Source: Psychrobacter okhotskensis (GTDB lineage: Bacteria > Pseudomonadota > Gammaproteobacteria > Pseudomonadales > Moraxellaceae). From it: 64,000 nucleotides of DNA. The stretch is taken from assembly GCF_013248965.1 (NCBI RefSeq), contig NZ_JABRVQ010000011.1, positions 1 to 64,000 of the forward strand. The letters run 5' to 3'. Within the stretch, counting starts at the first letter, position 1. The number at the start of each line of letters is the position of its first letter. The notes under the pieces are model-generated. The model ran no database searches, was not told the origin of the DNA, and was given only the letters and a program-made list of their open reading frames with translations. This document shows positions 56,907 to 64,000 of this stretch, piece by piece. The translations under genes were made by a program, and so were the position numbers.

Positions 56907-56989
56907 AAGCAATTCCTAATAAGTATCGGTAATTTTCAATTTATAGAGACGGTCTGTATGTAAGAGACTAAGGGGCATCAGGTAATATT

Positions 56990-58156
56990 TTACAACCCTG
57001 CGTCTGCTTTTAAGATTTCAGCTTTGTCTGTTTTTTCCCACGTAAAGGCAGTTTCAGAGCCGGGACGACCGAAATGGCCAAACGTCGCAGTCTGCTGATA
57101 CATAGGCTGCAATAAGTTCAGCATACGGGTAATGCCATAAGGGCGCAGATCAAAATGGGTACGAATCAGGCGAATGATCTCGTCATGGCTGATGTTGCTA
57201 GTACCAAAGGTGTTGACCGAGATAGACGTCGGTTCAGCGACCCCAATGGCATAGCTCACTTGTACTTCACAGCGGTCAGCCAGTCCCGCAGCGACGATGT
57301 TTTTGGCCACATAACGCACGGCATAAGCGGCGCTGCGATCTACTTTTGAAGGGTCTTTGCCACTAAAAGCGCCGCCGCCATGACGTGCCATGCCGCCATA
57401 AGTATCAACGATGATTTTACGACCTGTCAATCCAGCATCACCAACTGGCCCACCAATGACAAATTTGCCCGTGGGATTGATATGGTAGCGAGTGCCAGCA
57501 TGCAGTAGATCCGCTGGTAATACTTGTTTAATGATAGATTCCATCACCGCTTCTTGCAGATCTGCCTGCGAGATACTAGGGTCATGCTGGGTCGATAGGA
57601 CGACAGCATCGATAGCAATAGGACGAGTGCCATCATATTTTAAGGTCACTTGCGCCTTGGCATCGGGACGTAACCATGGTAGCTCACCTGCGCGGCGTAA
57701 CTCAGACTGACGCTCCATTAAGCGATGGGCATATTCAATAGGGGCTGGCATCAATACTTCAGTCTCGTTGCTGGCATAGCCAAACATCAAGCCTTGATCG
57801 CCTGCACCTTGCTCTTCAGGATCGCTACGATCGACACCTTGGGCAATTTCTGGAGATTGCTTACCAAGCATGTTGATGACCGCACAGGTCTCGCCATCAA
57901 AACCCAAGTCTGAATGGTGATAACCGATACCATTGACGGTATCACGTACGATACGCTCAACATCGATATTTGCCGTCGTGGTCACTTCACCTGCCAATAT
58001 CACGGCACCGGTTTTAACCAAAGTTTCGCAGGCAACGCGGGCATGGAGATCTTCACGTAAGATGGCATCAAGGATAGCGTCTGATATTTGGTCAGCCATT
58101 TTATCAGGATGGCCTTCGCTCACAGATTCTGAGGTAAATAAGTTGTATTCGCGCAT
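56990..58156 (-). CDS. metK: S-adenosylmethionine synthetase
   Basis: Makes SAM from methionine and ATP. The 388-residue product has [13 protein letters not shown], the [15 protein letters not shown] motif and the P-loop-like [20 protein letters not shown], and is of normal length. The longer frame to 58177 starts with TTG; MREYNLF at 58156 fits the family. No SAM-sensing riboswitch is evident upstream. Confidence 0.97.
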   Translation of the reverse strand: MREYNLFTSESVSEGHPDKMADQISDAILDAILREDLHARVACETLVKTGAVILAGEVTTTANIDVERIVRDTVNGIGYHHSDLGFDGETCAVINMLGKQSPEIAQGVDRSDPEEQGAGDQGLMFGYASNETEVLMPAPIEYAHRLMERQSELRRAGELPWLRPDAKAQVTLKYDGTRPIAIDAVVLSTQHDPSISQADLQEAVMESIIKQVLPADLLHAGTRYHINPTGKFVIGGPVGDAGLTGRKIIVDTYGGMARHGGGAFSGKDPSKVDRSAAYAVRYVAKNIVAAGLADRCEVQVSYAIGVAEPTSISVNTFGTSNISHDEIIRLIRTHFDLRPYGITRMLNLLQPMYQQTATFGHFGRPGSETAFTWEKTDKAEILKADAGL

Positions 58157-58318
58157 AGTTGGATCGCTTAATGGCAAGGACTGTAATCTATAAACTCAGT
58201 CATGATTAAATGTTAACGGAAAAATAAGGCAAAAGTGAATCAAAAAATTATGACATTTTACCGTGAATTGAGTGAAAACTCTAGCGATGGATAATACTAA
58301 GAAGTAACTAGGCATGGA

Positions 58319-58915
58319 TTAGCCACGGTAAAAGTCATCAATATCGCTATTTTCTTGCCAGCGATATTCAGTATAGTGAGCGATCTGACGAGCCGTCTCT
58401 ATATCATGTCTATCAGTGATAAAGCCAAGCGCCATATCCATTCCAGCACTAACCCCTGAAGAAGTATAAAACTTGCCATCGACGACCCAGCGCGCTTGCT
58501 CTACCCAATCAACTTTATCAGACTGCGATATTACCCATTGCCATGAGAGCTTATTAGACGTTGCACGCTTGCCATCCAGAACACCAGCTTTAGCCAATAA
58601 TGCACTGCCTGTACAAACGCTAAGCGCCCAATCAGCGTGCTCAACCAATGCCCTAAGCGCCTGCAAAAACGGCTTGTGATAGACTTGCTGGCGAGTACCC
58701 ATCCCGCCAACCATCAATACAATATCAGTCTGATACGCCAATTCTGTGACAGCGACCGTTTGCATCGCAACGCCATGCTTACTGCGAATGATACCACCAC
58801 TCAGTGAGGCAAATTGCAGACGATAGTGCTCAGGCAAGCAGCCAAACATCTCGATAGGCCCAAACAAATCCAAGGTTTCAAAATCATCAAAGAGTAGAGC
58901 AGTCAGCGTATGCAT
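58319..58915 (-). CDS. DJ-1/PfpI family protein
   Basis: 198 residues of a class I glutamine amidotransferase-like fold. FDDFETLDLFGPIEMF carries the usual acidic residue and the nucleophile elbow is Cys101 in SVCTGSALLA. SGVSAGMDMALGFI is also typical. It resembles the AraC-sensor-type or isonitrile-hydratase-like DJ-1 group; the activity is unknown. AAGGAATCC precedes the ATG. Confidence 0.88.
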   Translation of the reverse strand: MHTLTALLFDDFETLDLFGPIEMFGCLPEHYRLQFASLSGGIIRSKHGVAMQTVAVTELAYQTDIVLMVGGMGTRQQVYHKPFLQALRALVEHADWALSVCTGSALLAKAGVLDGKRATSNKLSWQWVISQSDKVDWVEQARWVVDGKFYTSSGVSAGMDMALGFITDRHDIETARQIAHYTEYRWQENSDIDDFYRG

Positions 58916-58947
58916 TAGGATTCCTTAATTCTAAATAAAGAATGGTT

Positions 58948-59022
58948 ATAATTCCAAAAACTATAATCTTAAAAACTATAATTCCAAAAAATATAATCCT
59001 GAAAGCTATAGTTCTAAAAACT
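58948..59022. repeat. 5 x 15-bp degenerate tandem repeat over the end of nth
   Basis: Units ATAATTCCAAAAACT, ATAATCTTAAAAACT, ATAATTCCAAAAAAT, ATAATCCTGAAAGCT and ATAGTTCTAAAAACT follow without spacers. The last unit is the end of the nth coding sequence, so the array probably grew from it by slippage. Confidence 0.85.
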
Positions 59023-59701
59023 TGGCTTTGTCCTTAAACATACATTCTTCATAAACAGGGCAAGCACCGCATTTGGGTGTGCGAGCCTGACAGGTATAGC
59101 GGCCATGCAAAATCAGATAATGATGCGCATCTACGATAAAGTCATCTGGGATACGTTCGACCAGCTTGTTTTCAACGATTAACACGTTTTTACCAGTGGC
59201 GAGGCCAGTACGATTGCCGACGCGAAAGATATGCGTATCGACTGCCATGGTCGGCTGCCCAAAAGCGGTATTTAAGACCACATTGGCAGTTTTACGTCCA
59301 ACGCCAGCGAGTGATTCTAAGTCCTTACGATTATCAGGAACGGTACTATCGAATTTCTCAATCAAATCTTGGCAGGTTTTGATGACGTTTTTAGCTTTGG
59401 CGTTATATAAGCCAATATTTTTGATATAGGATTTTAAACCCTCTTCACCCAATGCCAAGATTGCTTCAGGGGTATTCGCCACAGGATATAATTGCTTGGT
59501 GGCAATATTGACACTGACATCCGTCGCTTGTGCCGATAAGATGACGGCAATCAGTAGCTCAAAATTACTTCTATAATGTAGTTCCGTGACTGGCTCATCA
59601 ATCGTTGCTGCCAACTTTTCAAAGAACGGACGGACGTCACGATTGGGCATACGCCGAGACGGCGGGGTATCGGCAGTTTTGTGTTTGACAGTTTTACTCA
59701 T
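59006..59701 (-). CDS. nth: endonuclease III (DNA glycosylase/AP lyase)
   Basis: Removes oxidised pyrimidines. 231 residues with the helix-hairpin-helix LAGVGRKTANVVLN (catalytic Lys137), catalytic Asp155 in MAVDTHIFR and the 4Fe-4S ligands Cys204, Cys211, Cys214 and Cys220 (C-x6-C-x2-C-x5-C). It has an N-terminal extension of about 20 residues over E. coli Nth. It lies 53 bases downstream of rsxB on the same strand. Confidence 0.97.
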   Translation of the reverse strand: MSKTVKHKTADTPPSRRMPNRDVRPFFEKLAATIDEPVTELHYRSNFELLIAVILSAQATDVSVNIATKQLYPVANTPEAILALGEEGLKSYIKNIGLYNAKAKNVIKTCQDLIEKFDSTVPDNRKDLESLAGVGRKTANVVLNTAFGQPTMAVDTHIFRVGNRTGLATGKNVLIVENKLVERIPDDFIVDAHHYLILHGRYTCQARTPKCGACPVYEECMFKDKAKFLEL

Positions 59702-59754
59702 GGTATTTTTACTATGATTTTATTCGTTGGTTATTCAGAAGTGAGTACTCGCTA

Positions 59755-60588
59755 TTAAAGTTGTGCAAGTTCAGTTTTTAATCCTTCAAGTTCTATTTTT
59801 TTGCGCTCATTTGGACGCACATTTAACTGCTTTTCTAATTTTTTAATTTTACTGCGCAGCTTGGCAGCGGCAATGGTGTTTTTTGCTTGAGCTTCACTGA
59901 TATCTATAGACTGACTGGCGGCATTATTCAGTTTTGCCTCTACCATACTGACAACAGGCTTGCTATTGCTGCTGTCAGCAAGCTGCTCAGTGACGCGCCT
60001 AAGGTGCGTATGATAGCGCAGCCTTAAGTCCTCTTGTTCTGCCTCGCGCTCAGAGATATACAGCTCGCGCTCAATAGTGACCAAATCAATGCAATCGACT
60101 GGGCAAGGGGCGATACACAGCTCGCAGCCCGTGCATAAATCCGTAAAGATAGTATGCATGTGCTTGCCAGTGCCGACGATGGCATCGACGGGGCAGGCGG
60201 GTATGCATTTGGTGCAGCCGATACAGTCATCCTCACGGATAACGGCACGTACCTCGGTCGGTCGCATCGATGTGGCATCTATCGGCCACTGAGATGGCGC
60301 GGCTCTAAGGGTTGTTGTAGCGCTGGCGGGATTGACGATTTGCGCAATAGCATCAGTAACTGGTTGACCGCCCGGCACGCATTTATTGTATGGCTCGTTA
60401 TCCACTACAATCGCGGTAGCATAAGGCAAGCAACCGTCTGGATGTTCGCACAGACCGCACTGAGTCTGCGGCAGACAAGCATCGATACGGGCAATTTTTG
60501 CTTGCATATCAGCAGGCAATGTCTCGATACGCAAGGTATCGAACAAGATGGGCAGATTGATTAGGCGAATATTACGACTGCTTTGCAT
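59755..60588 (-). CDS. rsxB: RnfB/RsxB-type iron-sulfur protein, solitary and lacking the membrane helix
   Basis: 277 residues. The 4Fe-4S domain has Cys38, Cys44, Cys47 and Cys53 (CLPQTQCGLC). Two ferredoxin clusters follow: Cys122, Cys125, Cys128, Cys132 and Cys152, Cys155, Cys158, Cys162. The tail from 180 is a Lys/Glu-rich coiled coil. The N-terminal transmembrane helix of classical RnfB is missing, and no other rnf/rsx subunit is nearby. It may therefore be a soluble electron carrier. The start is uncertain (Met28 is an alternative). Confidence 0.88.
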   Translation of the reverse strand: MQSSRNIRLINLPILFDTLRIETLPADMQAKIARIDACLPQTQCGLCEHPDGCLPYATAIVVDNEPYNKCVPGGQPVTDAIAQIVNPASATTTLRAAPSQWPIDATSMRPTEVRAVIREDDCIGCTKCIPACPVDAIVGTGKHMHTIFTDLCTGCELCIAPCPVDCIDLVTIERELYISEREAEQEDLRLRYHTHLRRVTEQLADSSNSKPVVSMVEAKLNNAASQSIDISEAQAKNTIAAAKLRSKIKKLEKQLNVRPNERKKIELEGLKTELAQL

Positions 60589-60688
60589 TTAATTAAAAAC
60601 CTTAACATCAGTCATCAAGACTGTCGTTATTAAAATAGATATAAATATTGAAATGATTGTCTTTTAGTCTAATTCTATAGTCAATCTA

Positions 60689-61657
60689 CTATAGTACGAT
60701 GCCTTGCTCATGGGCAACTTGGGCAATCAGCTCGTAGGCAATGCTGCCCTTAAACGGTATTTTGGGCAGATTAGAGAGGTCAAAAAAATCGGCGTGCGAC
60801 AGCTCATCTTCTTGTATTACAATATCGCCAGCCGCATAAGATGCGCGAAAACCAAGCATTAAATTGGAAGGAAATGGCCATGGCTGACTGCTGACATAGC
60901 GAATATTTGATAGGCTGATATTTACCTCTTCTGCCACTTCACGAACGACCGCATGCTCTAAACTTTCACCCACTTCGACAAAACCTGCAATCAAGCCGTA
61001 CATGAGAGGGCGTTTTTGTTCTCCATGGCGATGGTGATGAGCGAGTAAGATTTGCATCTCTCCCGTCTGTGGATTGGGACGAGTGATAGCGGTGATAATG
61101 CAAGGCTGGACACGAGGGTATTGGCGTAATCGGCATACTGGACAGACCATGGCGCGCTCATCTGCTGTGGCATGAACGACTGGGGATGCGCAGCGACTAC
61201 AAAACTGCGTATCGGTTTGCCAGCGTAACAGTTGTATTGCTTGGCTAATCTGAGCCGATAAGGCGGCAGGTAGCTGGGTAATAAGCTGTCGATACGGTAC
61301 AAAAGCGTTCCCGCTGCCCTCTGCAATGATGGGCAATGCGATATCATGCGCGATCGCATAATCATAAGTGATGGCACTGGCCGCTTGCGCAGTAAAAGCG
61401 ACATTATTCTCGGCAGTTTCAGGCGCAAGCAAACCCTTTGTACCATCACTGATACTACTGTCAGCATCAGACTGCCAGTGATGTGGCGCTAGGCTTTCGA
61501 GTAGGGCGACGTTGCCTATTTGATAGGCGGGCACTGGTAGGTTGCCATTGTCGTTTGCATTTGACGATGGTGGTAGTTGGATTTGTAATGGCCACCAACC
61601 GTCAATCGTCTGATGGCAGAGGACAGTATCATCACTAAATACAAAAGCACGAGTCAT
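60689..61657 (-). CDS. nudC: NAD+ diphosphatase (NADH pyrophosphatase, RNA deNADding)
   Basis: Cleaves NAD(H) and removes NAD caps from RNA 5' ends. About 322 residues, with a zinc ribbon (CSRC near 160 and CPVC), the Nudix box GFVEVGESLEHAVVREVAEEV and SQPWPFP just downstream, the NudC signature. It is longer than E. coli NudC because of a variable N-terminal domain. The frame is open to 61696; GGAAA before 61657 favours the ATG MTRAFVF. Confidence 0.93.
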   Translation of the reverse strand: MTRAFVFSDDTVLCHQTIDGWWPLQIQLPPSSNANDNGNLPVPAYQIGNVALLESLAPHHWQSDADSSISDGTKGLLAPETAENNVAFTAQAASAITYDYAIAHDIALPIIAEGSGNAFVPYRQLITQLPAALSAQISQAIQLLRWQTDTQFCSRCASPVVHATADERAMVCPVCRLRQYPRVQPCIITAITRPNPQTGEMQILLAHHHRHGEQKRPLMYGLIAGFVEVGESLEHAVVREVAEEVNISLSNIRYVSSQPWPFPSNLMLGFRASYAAGDIVIQEDELSHADFFDLSNLPKIPFKGSIAYELIAQVAHEQGIVL

Positions 61658-61731
61658 AAGCAGGTTTCCAAACGGTCCAAAGTCAGTACGTAGCAAATGA
61701 AGAGCGAACTTGCTTTCAGTGACTGTTTTGA

Positions 61732-61787
61732 AGTAACTATTTCAAAAGTAACATTCAAAAGTAACTATTTCAAAAGTAACATTCAAA
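61732..61787. repeat. perfect 2 x 28-bp tandem duplication
   Basis: A 28-bp unit starting AGTAACTATTTCAAAAGTAA occurs twice in tandem upstream of nudC. It contains a smaller internal repeat of TTCAAAAGTAAC. Confidence 0.9.
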
Positions 61788-61821
61788 ATCAATCGTTATC
61801 GCAGCGCTGCCGCTATCATTC

Positions 61822-63501
61822 TTAAGCGGCAAGTAGTTGGCTTAAGCTTTGCTGACCAACATCAAGCGCTTGTTTGCTCACAGGACGATTGTGCTCAAAA
61901 CCATCTAAATGATGATCGACAGCCATAATCACATCAGCGATATAAGCCAGCGTACTATCATCGATACGGTGTCCGCTTTCGATGCGCTGCTGTATATAAT
62001 TGGCCAATTGGCTCAGCATGCTAGCTGGGGTCGGCAGTTGCAAAAAGCGTACCGCGCCTGCCACTTGGCGTAGCATTTCAGGTATATTCTGAATATTGAG
62101 CATATCGCGCTCAGGCTCAGATAAATAATCATTAATCGCTTGCTCAGCACTGGCGATAGCCGTACGACTTTCTTGTATTAACGTATCATAGGCAGTATTG
62201 AGCTGATGCAATGAGATATGGGGGTTGTTCAGCGGCAGATAGATAGCCCCAGGGGTATGCATCTCAGCCATGGAAATAGTGGCATTTTCAGCATGCATCA
62301 ATGCCAAGAGTAAATGATCGAAATCTTCAGGCGAGGGCGCACGCCACTTGATTACCGCGTCGGCTGCTGTACTCAGGCTGCTCGCGGCATTTGACAGTCC
62401 CAACAAGCGTAATGCTGAGCCCAGTACCGTCAGCTGTTCGATAATTTGTGCCGTCTGCATATCAGCAGGATTGAGCGAATCACCACGCGCGTAGCTATCC
62501 ACATCTTCTTTAATCGTATTGATTTGAGTCTGAATAATAGCGTTTAAAGTGTCTGTCAGCGCGCGGTTAGGACCGAATAAGAAGCGCTTCATTTGTTCGC
62601 GCTGTGGGTCTTCTAATTGGTTAACCGCATATTGTTCACGCAGCAGTTGCGCCGCTTCATTATCACGCTGACAGGCAAAGCTGACTAGATCAGCAAAACG
62701 CGTGTCCATGATAGGTAGATAGCTCTGGAACTGCTGCTCTAAATAAATAAGCGTATGCTTTTGGCTGAGGTTAAGCGGCAAAATGGTCGCGATATCAGTG
62801 ACAGCGGCGGCGGCAGCTTGCCAGAATAGACTCTTGCTCTGAGCAGCTATCAAAGCACAAGCAGCACTCATGGCATCTAATTTTTTCTGAGCGTCTTGAG
62901 TTACTACGCCATCTTGGTTGAGCAGTGCAATACCAAGACCACTACGATACGCATAGGTCAGCAGCTCACTGTCGAGGTTAAGCTCGTGCAGGGGCTGAAA
63001 GTTCTGTTCAGGATTGGCAATAATGACACTGCTACTACCAAATGTCGCAAAATAATCCGATTCGATTGGCGCTAGCTGCCCATGAGCATTAAGCTTATTA
63101 ATGATTGGTAATAATAAAGTCGGCTCTACTGACTCTGTCAACAGTACAAATTCCACATAACGATCGAGGGTCATGATGGCTTGTGATAAATCCATAATCA
63201 AGGCAGTATCATTATTATCACCACTGTCATAAAGGCGCTGCAGACCGACGATGGCGGTATTTAACACTTCTGCACCAACCAAAGAAATCAGCTCAAAAAT
63301 ACAAGACAGCTGCTTTAGCACGGTAATAGAGTCTAATAATAAAGGCGCTTGACTGTTATCATCGTTAAATTCGCTTAGATGAATCTCAGTGTCTTTAAGG
63401 GTGACGATAATTTCATCATGCAACAAATGTAGCGATGGCAAATTAAAGTCAGTAACGCTAAGCGTGGGAGCAGTTAATTTCATTTGGGCAGACTGGTTCA
63501 T
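61822..63501 (-). CDS. FimL-like protein (ChpA/PilL N-terminal-like, degenerate Hpt domains)
   Basis: 559 residues, all-helical, with repeated Hpt-like helical bundles but no clear phosphorylatable His motif. The C-terminal MLNIQNIPEMLRQVAGAVRFLQLP resembles ChpA and FimL. In Pseudomonas aeruginosa, FimL (similar length) supports type IV pilus motility and cAMP control; the role here is inferred from that. GGAAAAACACC precedes the ATG. It lies next to dnaQ with a short repeat between. Confidence 0.75.
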   Translation of the reverse strand: MNQSAQMKLTAPTLSVTDFNLPSLHLLHDEIIVTLKDTEIHLSEFNDDNSQAPLLLDSITVLKQLSCIFELISLVGAEVLNTAIVGLQRLYDSGDNNDTALIMDLSQAIMTLDRYVEFVLLTESVEPTLLLPIINKLNAHGQLAPIESDYFATFGSSSVIIANPEQNFQPLHELNLDSELLTYAYRSGLGIALLNQDGVVTQDAQKKLDAMSAACALIAAQSKSLFWQAAAAAVTDIATILPLNLSQKHTLIYLEQQFQSYLPIMDTRFADLVSFACQRDNEAAQLLREQYAVNQLEDPQREQMKRFLFGPNRALTDTLNAIIQTQINTIKEDVDSYARGDSLNPADMQTAQIIEQLTVLGSALRLLGLSNAASSLSTAADAVIKWRAPSPEDFDHLLLALMHAENATISMAEMHTPGAIYLPLNNPHISLHQLNTAYDTLIQESRTAIASAEQAINDYLSEPERDMLNIQNIPEMLRQVAGAVRFLQLPTPASMLSQLANYIQQRIESGHRIDDSTLAYIADVIMAVDHHLDGFEHNRPVSKQALDVGQQSLSQLLAA

Positions 63502-63620
63502 AGGTGTTTTTCCATAACGTACTGATGAAAATAGCGATCATTTAAAGGATGAGTTAACAGGCGTTTATGCGTAAAGGCTAACGCTTATAACAATCAAGAC
63601 TACCGTATCCAAATGTCAGT

Positions 63621-63656
63621 ATAAGAGGTTATTTTAATATAAGAGGTTATTTTAAT
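63621..63656. repeat. perfect 2 x 18-bp tandem duplication
   Basis: ATAAGAGGTTATTTTAAT twice in tandem between dnaQ and the FimL-like gene. Confidence 0.9.
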
Positions 63657-63662
63657 CACGTG

Positions 63663-64000
63663 CTACATGTTTGCTTTTAATTCAGGATATTGTTCGGCCA
63701 ACTCGCTATACCACTGCTGGCTGGCCATCTCATCGGTGGGTGACACTAATAATAAGGACGCCAAATTAGCAAAGCTGGCGTGGGCTGTTTGTCCGCCGTC
63801 TGCTTGTGAGTCTTCTTCGATGGCGAGGGTGACCTGACCGCCCGTCATTGCTAGATAGACTTCAGCTAAAATCTCGGAATCCAATAATGCCCCGTGGAAA
63901 GTACGGTCTTGTTTACCGACATCTAAGCGGCGCACGAGGGCATCTAGGGTGTTTTTTTGTCCTGGATATTGCTGTTTGGCCATGACTAGCGAGTCAGTGA
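63663..64000 (-). CDS. dnaQ: DNA polymerase III epsilon subunit, C-terminal part (cut by window edge)
   Basis: The proofreading 3'-5' exonuclease of the replicase. Only the last 111 codons are in the window. The frame continues past the edge through TDSLVMAKQQYPGQKNTLDAL, then carries the Exo III motif HGALLDSEILAEVYLAMTGGQ with catalytic His and Asp. The C-terminal tail that contacts the polymerase alpha subunit follows. The ATG at 63983 is internal, not the true start. Confidence 0.93.
   Translation of the reverse strand, partial: TDSLVMAKQQYPGQKNTLDALVRRLDVGKQDRTFHGALLDSEILAEVYLAMTGGQVTLAIEEDSQADGGQTAHASFANLASLLLVSPTDEMASQQWYSELAEQYPELKANM

Noticed and set aside
1..64000. CRISPR array, prophage, integron or transposase gene
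   Set aside because: No regularly spaced repeats, phage structural genes, attC-like arrays or transposase frames were seen.
1..64000. tRNA or rRNA genes
   Set aside because: No T-loop/acceptor-arm combination or rRNA-like sequence was noticed in the gaps by eye; a covariance search was not possible.

Overview
The window looks like chromosomal DNA of a gammaproteobacterium of the family Moraxellaceae, most likely Psychrobacter. That is inferred from the moderate GC, the protein types and the gene company (paired BCCT osmolyte transporters, a stand-alone FMN glutamate-synthase-like protein, FimL, an isolated RnfB/RsxB beside nth, IclR-controlled glutarate and GABA genes); no database search was possible. 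About 51 protein genes are supported. I see no rRNA, tRNA, CRISPR array, prophage or transposase gene.

Layout. 1-4.6 kb: flavohemoglobin gene hmp behind an excellent NsrR-type operator, a lipoprotein glycosidase and an FMN glutamate-synthase-like protein. 4.8-12.2 kb: an RNA-repair locus, the most interesting part. The sigma54 activator rtcR (+) follows an alpha/beta-hydrolase gene. On the other strand a -24/-12 sigma54 promoter drives rtcB, then an AT-rich unknown gene with a HEPN/Abi-like C-terminus, a DIP1984-family gene, a structured gap and rtcA. rtcB is split by a -1 frame change exactly at A_AAA_AAG, the slippery heptamer of dnaX; the tail after the shift is intact RtcB sequence. A truncated UbiE-like methyltransferase follows rtcR.

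13-24 kb: catabolic block. An IclR regulator diverges from gcdH and a class III CoA-transferase (glutarate). A second IclR regulator diverges from gabD-gabT, followed by an APC permease and a second succinate-semialdehyde dehydrogenase (GABA). Both IclR gaps hold near-perfect palindromes, and a GTGGCC motif recurs upstream of the GABA genes. 24.5-31 kb: glycosyltransferase, the TIGR03915/TIGR03916 DNA-repair pair, two exported proteins (one behind a leader with promoter and terminator, a possible sRNA or attenuator) and greA. 31.5-38 kb: carA and carB, separated by two unknown exported-protein genes. 38.6-48 kb: gamma-carbonic-anhydrase-like protein, HAD phosphatase, prfB with its programmed +1 frameshift, ppnP, topoisomerase IB, acyl-CoA synthetase, SDR dehydrogenase, L,D-transpeptidase. 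48-64 kb: clpB, PQQ sugar dehydrogenase, two tandem BCCT transporters, metK, DJ-1-like protein, nth, rsxB, nudC, fimL-like and the 3' part of dnaQ at the window edge.

Two kinds of intergenic repeat run through the window: a roughly 140-bp palindromic MITE-like element in four copies (TIR ACTATAGTCA), and many short tandem duplications (14-28 bp, often exactly 15 bp).
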